This document shows positions 35,099 to 43,085 of a stretch of DNA of 64,000 nucleotides, one piece after another. Below the pieces are notes generated by a model. That model worked only from the letters and a program-made list of their open reading frames with translations, did not search any database and was not told the DNA's origin. The DNA lies in contig NZ_KB903373.1 in the NCBI RefSeq assembly GCF_000379665.1, positions 89,458 to 153,457 on the forward strand. The letters are read 5' to 3'. The DNA comes from Butyricimonas synergistica DSM 23225. GTDB lineage: Bacteria; Bacteroidota; Bacteroidia; Bacteroidales; Marinifilaceae. A program made the position numbers and the translations under genes. The number at the start of each line of letters is the position of its first letter. Within the stretch, counting starts at the first letter, position 1.

Positions 35099-35980
35099 TT
35101 ACAAACAAAAAGAGAATATATCTATGTTTATAGATTCCTGTATGGATTCCCGGAGTATTTTGTATTTCTCCTCGATGAGAGGGTATTCTTCCATGAGTTC
35201 GTCCAGTTCTTCCCGGGTGGAAGAGAAGATGAATTGGATATATAGTTGAACATCCATTTCCAGTGTTGGAACCATGAGGAAGCAATCCTCGGGATCCTCG
35301 GTATCGGAGGTGATGGGATCGAAGGAAATAAACCCGTATTCCCGGGCTTCAAGGATGCCGTCTTCTTCTGTCCACGAATCTAACATATATAGGTCGTAAT
35401 AATCTTTGCTTGGTTCGTAGAAGGCACCTCGTACTCTCCAGGCATTCCTCGGAAATAAATAGCTACTCCAGAGGGAGGCGTTGATTTCGCCCCGGGCAGT
35501 TCGTTTGGTTGCCTCGTTTATGGGAAATAGGTCATCATTGATATTCGCGATGGCGACGAAGCTGGTGCTTGCGTAAGCGTTAAATAAATCGTAATCCCCG
35601 AACAACCACCATTGGATTTCGTCTGCCAACAGCACGGTGAACGGGAAATAGTTCTTTTTGAAGCTATCGTCGTAGAGGTCAAAGAAAACTTCCGAGATGA
35701 ATTGAATGCTCTTGTGCAGCAGTTCTTTGTCTTGTTTCGGGGCAACGATGTGTATGGTGTTGGGATTATTGAAGTTGTACACGTAGTCGCTCGTGTCAGG
35801 ATTGGTCACGAGGACGACACCGCTCTTTTGGTAAAGATCGTAGATGAAATGTTGGACGGGATCATTCGGGTCGTCCGTGAGGTTGTATTTACCCGTTTGT
35901 AGTTCAGCCTTTATATTGTCTTCATCGTGGCAGGAGAGAAGCAATAACAGGAATATGGGGATGATATAAAATGCTTTCAT
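35099..35980 (-). CDS. Zincin-like lipoprotein with degenerate active site
   Basis: 293 residues with a lipobox (FLLLLLSCHDED). The architecture resembles the putative zinc metallopeptidase lipoproteins encoded next to SusCD pairs in Bacteroidota: KKNYFPFTVLLADE, then FVAIANIND, then a late GFISFDP..EDCF. Where that family carries HExxH, this protein has GEINA (164-168), so both His ligands are gone and only the Glu remains; the downstream acidic motif is kept (ED at 231-232). It is therefore probably a non-catalytic binding protein. It is the last gene of the operon, 17 bases after susD. Family membership rests on motif order, not on a search. Confidence 0.6.
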   Translation of the reverse strand: MKAFYIIPIFLLLLLSCHDEDNIKAELQTGKYNLTDDPNDPVQHFIYDLYQKSGVVLVTNPDTSDYVYNFNNPNTIHIVAPKQDKELLHKSIQFISEVFFDLYDDSFKKNYFPFTVLLADEIQWWLFGDYDLFNAYASTSFVAIANINDDLFPINEATKRTARGEINASLWSSYLFPRNAWRVRGAFYEPSKDYYDLYMLDSWTEEDGILEAREYGFISFDPITSDTEDPEDCFLMVPTLEMDVQLYIQFIFSSTREELDELMEEYPLIEEKYKILRESIQESINIDIFSFCL

Positions 35981-35997
35981 ATTCTTTCTTTTAAAAG

Positions 35998-37380
35998 TTA
36001 ATTCTGTACGGGACGGTTCACGTTCTCGATAATCGTGTTTTGTTGACGGATTGATCGCGGGATGGGCAAGGTGTATGCCTTGCTTTTTTCTTGAAGGACG
36101 TATTCACGGGGCAAACCGCTCGCGGTGAATGTATGCCGGAGTTCGGGCATCCCGTATCTGCGTAGGTCAAACCAGCGTTGTCCTTCGAAACAGAGTTCTC
36201 GGCGGCGTTCTTCCCGGACTTTTAACAAGGCATCGTCCTTGTCGCTTGCTGCTATTTGATAATTGCCTTTGATGCGCTTCTCGCGTAAGGCGTTAATATT
36301 GTCGATGGCACTTTGCCAGTCGTCGAGGTAAACGAGGGCTTCCGCCCGGTTGAGGTATACTTCCGCCCAGCGGTAAGTGTTGCCGTAACAGGTAGAGATG
36401 CCGTTGTTGTACTTGTGCGGTTTAATATCTGGGTTCATAAATGATGCCTTTCGTAAGTCACCCGTGATGAAGAGGTTTTTTAAAGAATTGGAAACAATAT
36501 ACACTCCCGCTCTGGCAGTGGTGGATATATGCTCGAAATTGACCACTCCATAACAGAACATGATCTCGGGGTTACTACCGTGCAGGAACCAGCTGTATTC
36601 GGACGCGGGGGTATTGACGAGATCATAGAATTGATAACGGTTGTTTTGGATAATAGAATCCGTGTAGTTCTTCGCCAACTGGTATTCCTTTTTGTAGAGA
36701 TAGAAGCGGGACGCGAGCAAGTACGCCACGTCTAAGCTCGGGCGGGCAAAATTCTTTTCCCATTCTACGCTTTTAAACTGCCGGATGGATTCCTTGAGAT
36801 CCGATTCGATGAGCGTGTAGACTTCCGCGAGCATGGAGCGGGTATAGCGTTTGTTGAGGATCGTGGTTTCGAGGTTTATGGGGACGCCTAGAGCTGTTCT
36901 CGCTTGTTCCGCGTTCTCGTAAGGTTCGCCGTACAAGTTTGCCAGGCAAAAATAAGCTTGTGCCCGAATAAAATGAGTTTCGGCGAGTAGCTTGTTTTTT
37001 TCTTCTTCGGTTCCTTCTAGGTCTGGAATGTCATGGATGATAATATTACACACGAAGATGGTGTGGTACAGTTTTTCCCATGCTTTGTCGGCTATGGTGA
37101 CGTTGTCCCGTGAATCCTCGGGTTCTTGTTGCCACGTGTAATATCCCCAGTATTCATTGCGGAATTCGTACATGGTGCCATCCCGGTCTTCAAAATCATC
37201 TGTCATTAACGGTAAGTATCTGAGGAAATCTTCTTTCTCCTGTATGATCTCACCTAGCAGCAGTTCTTTTAGTTGTTCCACGTGTTTAGGTATGACTTGA
37301 TCCTGGGATTTAGGTTCAAGAAAATCATTGCATCCTAAAAACAAGAAAGTTAAGAATATTAGTATATATGTCTTTTTCAT
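35998..37380 (-). CDS. SusD/RagB-family substrate-binding lipoprotein (second locus)
   Basis: 460 residues from ATG 37380; the upstream frame to 37473 lies within susC. The lipobox is FLTFLFLGCNDF. The N-terminal CNDFLEPKSQDQ, the central HFIRAQAYFCLANLYGEPY and the C-terminal REERRRELCFEGQRWFDLRR match the family. It partners the SusC encoded 10 bases upstream. SusD proteins fold into TPR-like helices and hold the ligand above the transporter pore. Confidence 0.94.
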   Translation of the reverse strand: MKKTYILIFLTFLFLGCNDFLEPKSQDQVIPKHVEQLKELLLGEIIQEKEDFLRYLPLMTDDFEDRDGTMYEFRNEYWGYYTWQQEPEDSRDNVTIADKAWEKLYHTIFVCNIIIHDIPDLEGTEEEKNKLLAETHFIRAQAYFCLANLYGEPYENAEQARTALGVPINLETTILNKRYTRSMLAEVYTLIESDLKESIRQFKSVEWEKNFARPSLDVAYLLASRFYLYKKEYQLAKNYTDSIIQNNRYQFYDLVNTPASEYSWFLHGSNPEIMFCYGVVNFEHISTTARAGVYIVSNSLKNLFITGDLRKASFMNPDIKPHKYNNGISTCYGNTYRWAEVYLNRAEALVYLDDWQSAIDNINALREKRIKGNYQIAASDKDDALLKVREERRRELCFEGQRWFDLRRYGMPELRHTFTASGLPREYVLQEKSKAYTLPIPRSIRQQNTIIENVNRPVQN

Positions 37381-37390
37381 GGCTCGGTAA

Positions 37391-40300
37391 TTAGAAGTTA
37401 AATGATAATCTGAATGAATAGACTTGTTGCGGCGGGATCGACCGGGCACCCATTTGTATCTGTTCGGGATCACGTCCTTTCAGGTCCTTGCTTTTAATCA
37501 CGAACGGGTTGGATACGGAGAATCCCACGTTGAGCGAATTGAGATACAGGTGTTTGCACCATTCTTCCGGGAAACGGTAGTTTAGTGAAATGTTGGTACA
37601 TCTCAGGAAGCTGCTGGATACGGTGCGCAAATCCGAGTTATTGTACATTTGCCATAAAGATTCGGCTATCGGGTAACGGAGTTGCAGGTTGGAGTATTTC
37701 GCGTATCCCGGATCCCACCGGACGATGTTTAATGCTTCCTGGCTTAAGACCGGGATATTGGTATGTGCCTCGTCACCCGGTTTGCGCCAACGGTTGACGT
37801 ATTCGTCGCTCATGTTCTGGGATGGGCGAGGAAGGGTTTGTCCTGCCGTGTACAGGTTGTTGAGTCGCACTTTATGCCCCAAGTTAAACGCGAAAATACT
37901 GCTTAACGAGAAACGTTTGTACCTGAAATCGGCGGTGAATCCGCCACTCAAATCGGGTTCGCGGCTTCCCATGCTGACAAACGTGCGCTGATAGGCTTCC
38001 TCGTACGAGTTGACGATGAAATCGCCAGCCTTGTGACCGTTTCCGTCTTCCGTGTATTGTTCATTGTAGTTTTTAAACGTGGGAAGACCGTTGGCATCCA
38101 GTTTGTCAAAACGGTAGGAATAGAAGGTGTTTACCGGTTTGCCGTTGCTGATGATGCTTCCGTCCACGTAATTAGTATACGTGATGTTTTCGGGGTCGCC
38201 GGCGTTGGTTACCTTGTTGTACACTTTGGAGGTGTTGAAGGATATGGAAATGCCGTAATCCTTGTGGCGCAGCGGGTTTACCCGTACGGATAATTCCCAG
38301 CCCTTGTTGTTGATGTTTCCCTCGTTGATGGATACTTGGTTTGCCCCGTTGGTGGAGGTGATGCTTTTCGACACGATCTGGTCTTTTCCTTTTTTGTAAT
38401 AGGTTTCGGCTGTAACGTCAAGCAAGCCTTCGAGAATGACGAAGTTGATTCCCAAGTTGTAGGAATTGGTCTTTTCCCATTTTAGCTTGTCGTTGGGCAC
38501 TTTGCTCAATTTGGACGAGAATTCGTTTGAAATGTTATCCATAGCCCCGAGGGTCAGAATCATGTTGGGTATCTGATCCGGACTTACGTTCCCCTGTACC
38601 CCGTAAGAACCTCGCAGTGCAAGGGTTTCCAACCACGAAACATCGCGAAGGAAGTTTTCCTCGTGCAGGTTCCATCTTCCTGAAACTGACCACACGGGTA
38701 GGAAGCGGGTGGACATATCTTGCCCGAATTGGTTGGAACCGTCGGCACGAATGTTGAAGTTCAGGCTGTAACGGTTGTCGTAAGTGTACGTGAACGCCCC
38801 GTAGAAAGAAACTTGATTTCGTTTCGTGTCCGTGAGGGTCGGGTGGTTTGTCTGCATATTTTTTCTATATTGGGTGTAGTTTGCCAGGTTTACTTCGGCG
38901 AATTTATGCCCCCTGTCTTTCAGGTAACCGTAATTCGTGGCTTTCGTCCCGTCCATTTTGCTGGAACTGACTTCCATGCCGACGATGGCATTTATTTCAT
39001 GTTTGTCGAAGGTCTTGAAAAAGCTTAGGGTACTTGTGAACTGGTAATTTTTTGACCTGTAATTGTTCTCGTTCAAGATGCCACCTATGGGAAGAGCCGA
39101 TTTCTCGTAAAAACTGGGTACTTCCTTGAGATCGGGGGCTTTAACCCCGTATGCCAGTAAACGCCTTTGCTGGGCGTACGAGGAGCGCTCGTCTACCCAT
39201 TCGCGTGTGTCGGAGTGAGTGGAGGTCATGTTGAACAGCGTGTGCCACTGGAACATGGAGAAGAGATCCCAGTCCAGGTTGAAGGTCATGGAAGTCGTGT
39301 TGTTCTCGGTTTCGTTGCCCGTGTGATCCAGTTCGTCGAATATATTGAATTTGATATCCGGTGAATAGTAATCTTTGATAGCATCGCTGTAACCTAATTT
39401 TGCCGTGTAGAAAAATCTGCTGCCGTCCGTGTTGTAGGCGGGTACGGCTCGGGAAGTTTCGTAAGCGTATTGATACAGGTCAATGGAACTGTGAGTCCTT
39501 TCGCTTTTAACCGTGGCAGTGCTCAGGTTCAAGCCGACTTTCAGGTTCGGGAAGAGTTTGGCGTCGATCTTGGTCATGACGTTGTAGCGGGAGTATTCTT
39601 CCGGCTTGGCGACTCCCGGCTGGTTGTTGTACCCGGCGGAGAAATAGTAGTTAAAACGCTCGCCGCCCCCGCTCACGGACACGTTGTAGCTTTGCGTGAA
39701 CGCGGTTTGGAACAAGTGGTTGTACCAATCGGTGTTTAGTTCTTTGAGTTCTTTTACTTTTTGATTGAATTGGTCGAACGTGATTTTACGTTCCCACAGT
39801 TCTTTCAATAAGCCGTCATAACCGACGCCGGAGGGGTCGTACTGGCTGAACGACATCCCTTTCTGCTGCATCTCTTCCGATACTTCGATACGGTCTTTGG
39901 AGTTCATCCGTTTCATGGTGGAATAGTGCGGGTGGTCGGTGATGGACAGGTTTGCCGAGAAACTTACCCGGGGAGGACCCATGCGTCCTTTCTTGGTCGT
40001 GATGACGATGACCCCGTTGGCGGCACGAACGCCGTATAAAGCTGTTGCCGAGGCGTCTTTCAGGATGTCGATCCGGTCTATATCTTCCGGGTTCAGGAAG
40101 GAAATCGCGTTACCGATAAGGTTTACTTGATCCATACTGTTGATTTCTTCCGGGGTTAAAGGTACGGGGTCGGTGAGGATGATACCGTCCACTACCCATA
40201 CCGGTTCACGGCTGGCAGAGATGGAGGATGAACCCCGGATGCGGATTTTGGGGGCTACACCGGGAGTCCCGGATTGGTTGATCGCTTGCAGACCGGGTAT

Positions 40301-41044
40301 TTTTCCTTGCAGCATTTGGTCGATGGAAGTGTTGATCGGGTCAATGACATCCGAACCTTTCACGCTGACAACCGCGGAGGTCAGTTTTCGTTTTTCGATA
40401 ACTTGATACCCCGTGACGACAACTTCTTCCAGTTGTTTTTCGTCTTGTTTCAGCGTGATGGTTATTTCCTTTTGTCCCGTGTAGGGGAGAGTCACGGTTT
40501 TCATCCCGATGAAGGAGATGATAAGGGTGTCGTTCTTTTGCAGTTTGATGGTGAATTCACCCTTGACGTTTGTCGTTACCCCGTTGCTCGTTCCCTTCAC
40601 GAGGATGGTCACCCCGGGAAGCGGGGATTTGTCCTCGTCGAGAATGACGCCTTTTAAGGTGTTTTTATCGGTTTCTTCTTTTTTCTGGGGGGTGATGATG
40701 ATGATTTCATTCTGAAATTCATACCCGAATCCCGAATCTTGCAGTACACGGTCTAAGACGTTTTGTACTGTTTCGTTGCGTACTGAAATCGAGATCAAGC
40801 CCAGTTGTGTGCCTTGCTGGGAATTGTAGATAAAGCAGTAGCCAGTTTGGCGTTGAATTTCTGCAAATAACTCTTTGCTGGTTGCATCTTTGAGTTCCAA
40901 GTTGACTTTCTTCTGTTGGGAATATATATTCGCCGACAAACTAAGGTTGAAAATCAAGAGAAATAGTGCACAAATCTTCATAACTAAAATAATTTTACTT
41001 CGCGGACGTGCGTGACTTCGCGGTTTATACCAAAAATTTTTCAT
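37391..41044 (-). CDS. SusC/RagA-type TonB-dependent transporter with STN domain (second locus)
   Basis: 1217 residues. A long basic n-region (MKNFWYKPRSHARPRSK) precedes the signal core (KICALFLLIFNLSLSA, then NIYSQ). STN domain about 45-120, carboxypeptidase-regulatory-like domain (KGVILDEDKSPLPGVTIL), plug (WVVDGIIL, IDRIDILKDASATALYGVRA), and a barrel ending in FRLSFNF. The STN domain connects it to the FecR regulator upstream. The substrate cannot be deduced, as no degradative enzyme is encoded in the locus. Confidence 0.96.
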   Translation of the reverse strand: MKNFWYKPRSHARPRSKIILVMKICALFLLIFNLSLSANIYSQQKKVNLELKDATSKELFAEIQRQTGYCFIYNSQQGTQLGLISISVRNETVQNVLDRVLQDSGFGYEFQNEIIIITPQKKEETDKNTLKGVILDEDKSPLPGVTILVKGTSNGVTTNVKGEFTIKLQKNDTLIISFIGMKTVTLPYTGQKEITITLKQDEKQLEEVVVTGYQVIEKRKLTSAVVSVKGSDVIDPINTSIDQMLQGKIPGLQAINQSGTPGVAPKIRIRGSSSISASREPVWVVDGIILTDPVPLTPEEINSMDQVNLIGNAISFLNPEDIDRIDILKDASATALYGVRAANGVIVITTKKGRMGPPRVSFSANLSITDHPHYSTMKRMNSKDRIEVSEEMQQKGMSFSQYDPSGVGYDGLLKELWERKITFDQFNQKVKELKELNTDWYNHLFQTAFTQSYNVSVSGGGERFNYYFSAGYNNQPGVAKPEEYSRYNVMTKIDAKLFPNLKVGLNLSTATVKSERTHSSIDLYQYAYETSRAVPAYNTDGSRFFYTAKLGYSDAIKDYYSPDIKFNIFDELDHTGNETENNTTSMTFNLDWDLFSMFQWHTLFNMTSTHSDTREWVDERSSYAQQRRLLAYGVKAPDLKEVPSFYEKSALPIGGILNENNYRSKNYQFTSTLSFFKTFDKHEINAIVGMEVSSSKMDGTKATNYGYLKDRGHKFAEVNLANYTQYRKNMQTNHPTLTDTKRNQVSFYGAFTYTYDNRYSLNFNIRADGSNQFGQDMSTRFLPVWSVSGRWNLHEENFLRDVSWLETLALRGSYGVQGNVSPDQIPNMILTLGAMDNISNEFSSKLSKVPNDKLKWEKTNSYNLGINFVILEGLLDVTAETYYKKGKDQIVSKSITSTNGANQVSINEGNINNKGWELSVRVNPLRHKDYGISISFNTSKVYNKVTNAGDPENITYTNYVDGSIISNGKPVNTFYSYRFDKLDANGLPTFKNYNEQYTEDGNGHKAGDFIVNSYEEAYQRTFVSMGSREPDLSGGFTADFRYKRFSLSSIFAFNLGHKVRLNNLYTAGQTLPRPSQNMSDEYVNRWRKPGDEAHTNIPVLSQEALNIVRWDPGYAKYSNLQLRYPIAESLWQMYNNSDLRTVSSSFLRCTNISLNYRFPEEWCKHLYLNSLNVGFSVSNPFVIKSKDLKGRDPEQIQMGARSIPPQQVYSFRLSFNF

Positions 41045-41114
41045 AGATTTGTTGTTAATTAATTATTAGTACTGGAATGAGTAAGGCTGGAACCTTGCTT
41101 GTTTATTGGTCTTG

Positions 41115-41143
41115 GGACGGGTGATGCTGTAACATCTCCGTCC
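41115..41143 (-). promoter_or_regulatory. Hairpin between fecR and susC (second locus)
   Basis: GGACGG-GTGATG (41115-41126) pairs with CATCTCCGTCC (41133-41143) with one bulge. It occupies the same relative place as the hairpin at 11213 in the first locus. Confidence 0.5.
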
Positions 41144-41186
41144 TTTTTATTTGTTTCTTTTCGTTTCTTGCTGTTGTATGGTCTTT

Positions 41187-42344
41187 TTAGTTAATAATTA
41201 TGGTTTTTTCTTTGATCCGGAAACTGGCACTGACGGTTGTTTCAATGGCGTTCAGGATGATGTTTATGTCGTCATACCGTTTTAAATAGCCCGTGAACCG
41301 GATATCTTTTGCGGCATCGTTTTGGTAAAACACGTTGACATCATACCATAGGGCGAGTTTGTCCATGATGCTTTCCAGGCGTTCGTCGTCAAACTGGAAT
41401 ACGCCGTTTTTCCACGCGATATAGGATGATGCGTCTACCTCCCTGATCGAGATGGTTTTCGTGGTGTTGTCGATCTCGGCTTGTTGTGAGGGTTTCAACA
41501 TATGTTCTTGTTTGTCGCCTTGCACGAATATCCCGACAGAGCCTTGAATCAAGGTCGTTTGCGTTTGGTGGTTCAGTAACGTGTTCACGTTGAATGCTGT
41601 CCCGTGTACTTTGATTTTCGCGATGTCGGTTATCACGTAGAACGGGCGGGCGTTGTCTTTTGCCACTTCGAAATAGGCTTCCCCGGAGAGGAAGATTTCT
41701 CTTTTCGAGGTATCGAAGCGTGTCGGGAATTTTAGTTTTGTCCCGGCATTGAGATGGACGAAGGTGCCGTCCGGCAGGGTGATTTTGTATTCACCGCCAC
41801 GGGGTGTTGCCAGTTCGTGGTATTGTATGTCTTGTTTTGGGGAATCTGAAGGGTTGTAAATCAGTTCGTTTTCCTGTCCTTTGAGGTGAAGACCGGAGGG
41901 TAAGCTTGCGGGAGACCGGTCTGCGGATAATTCTATTGTTTCTCCTTGGGCGAGAGTCAGTATAGCTTTTGTTTTTCCGGGAGTGATGGGAGTTTCCGTG
42001 GAAGCGGAGCGTGAAGTTCCTTCGTGTTGCCGGATGAGTATAAAAATACTTAGCAGGACGGGCAATATGAGGATTGCCGCGTAAATGGATATTTTGCGGA
42101 TATATCTGATTCGGGCTGGACGGATGTTTGACGAGAATTGCCGGAACGCTTTCTCGCTGTTGATATGTTCTTTTATCAAGAATTTCTCTTTGGCTTTCTC
42201 CCGGGAAGTGACTTGATGGAAGAAATCCCTGTTCCGGGGATTGGCATTCAGCCATCGGTCGAGTTCTTTTTGTTGTGTTTCCGAGAGATCGCCTTGCATA
42301 TGCAGGACGATGAGCTTGATTATTTCTTGCATTTTGACTTCCAT
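41187..42344 (-). CDS. FecR-family anti-sigma factor (second locus)
   Basis: 385 residues; ATG 42344 and 42332 are both possible. The N-terminal helix bundle (MQGDLSETQQKELDRWLN) precedes one membrane span (ISIYAAILILPVLLSIFILI). The periplasmic FecR domain (TPRGGEYKITLPDGTFVHLN) and the C-terminal STN-like module (DERLESIMDKLALWYDVNVF, DIRFTGYL) complete the family plan. It controls the sigma factor encoded 70 bases upstream and receives the signal from SusC. Confidence 0.94.
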   Translation of the reverse strand: MEVKMQEIIKLIVLHMQGDLSETQQKELDRWLNANPRNRDFFHQVTSREKAKEKFLIKEHINSEKAFRQFSSNIRPARIRYIRKISIYAAILILPVLLSIFILIRQHEGTSRSASTETPITPGKTKAILTLAQGETIELSADRSPASLPSGLHLKGQENELIYNPSDSPKQDIQYHELATPRGGEYKITLPDGTFVHLNAGTKLKFPTRFDTSKREIFLSGEAYFEVAKDNARPFYVITDIAKIKVHGTAFNVNTLLNHQTQTTLIQGSVGIFVQGDKQEHMLKPSQQAEIDNTTKTISIREVDASSYIAWKNGVFQFDDERLESIMDKLALWYDVNVFYQNDAAKDIRFTGYLKRYDDINIILNAIETTVSASFRIKEKTIIIN

Positions 42345-42413
42345 GGGTTGTTGTTTTGTTATAAAACAACATGGGGTGTAAAAAGTACGATGCCAAAAAA
42401 CAAAAAAATGATG

Positions 42414-42962
42414 TTATATGAAAAAAATGATGGACAGGAGTTCGCCCAGTTCATCTTTTAAGCGGTGGAAGGCTTTCTGTTTCTGGCTTTTCACGGTAGA
42501 GATGGAGATTTGTAACAAAGAGGCGATTTCTTCTTCTTTTTTTCCTTCCAAGTGCAATTTGAAGATTTCCTGACAACGTTGGGGGAGATTGTCGACCACG
42601 TGGAAGAATATGCGGTAGATTTCTTCTTCCATGATGCCGTATAGTTCTTGTTCTTCGGCGGAGCCCTGGTGTAGGGCGTGGCTGATATAGTTGGACTCAG
42701 CTTTTTTGTGTTTTAAATAGTTGATGGAGCGATTTTTGATTGCCGTGTATAAGAATGTTCGGAAGCTGCCTATTGATGAGAATTGGATGTTTTTCTCCCA
42801 GATGGATACGATAAGATCTTGCACGATGTCTTTGGCTTCCTCTTGTCCGACATAGTGCATGGCATACATGACAAGCGATACATAATAATCCTTGAACAGG
42901 GTGTGATAGGCACTAACGTTTTTGTTGTTCAAGGCTTCTATGAATTGTTCGTCGTTTTGCAT
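42414..42962 (-). CDS. ECF-type RNA polymerase sigma factor (second locus)
   Basis: 182 residues. Region 2 (LFKDYYVSLVMYAMHYVGQE, EAKDIVQDLIVSIWE) and region 4 (LPQRCQEIFKLHLEGKKEEE, ISISTVKSQKQKAFHRLKDE) are clear. The hydrophobic end (LLSIIFFI) matches the tail of the first sigma factor. It would transcribe the SusCD genes in response to substrate. A weak promoter (TATCTTTA on the minus strand, 43002-42995) lies 33 bases upstream. Confidence 0.93.
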   Translation of the reverse strand: MQNDEQFIEALNNKNVSAYHTLFKDYYVSLVMYAMHYVGQEEAKDIVQDLIVSIWEKNIQFSSIGSFRTFLYTAIKNRSINYLKHKKAESNYISHALHQGSAEEQELYGIMEEEIYRIFFHVVDNLPQRCQEIFKLHLEGKKEEEIASLLQISISTVKSQKQKAFHRLKDELGELLSIIFFI

Positions 42963-43006
42963 TTGATAATAGGATACGTGGATTAGTTTGCGGTTAAAGA
43001 TAATGA

Positions 43007-43058
43007 AAATTTAAAAGGAACTCCAACTATTTTGAATTCGATCAAGATAGCTGGAGTT
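43007..43058 (-). terminator. Intrinsic terminator of the EF-G2 gene
   Basis: AACTCCA-n-CTAT-n-TTGA pairs with TCAAGATAGCTGGAGTT. On the minus strand the two odd positions become G-U or tolerated pairs, and CCTTTTAAATTTT follows. It starts 28 bases after the stop codon. Confidence 0.7.
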
Positions 43059-43085
43059 ATGTAATTCAAATTAATGTATCTGTTT

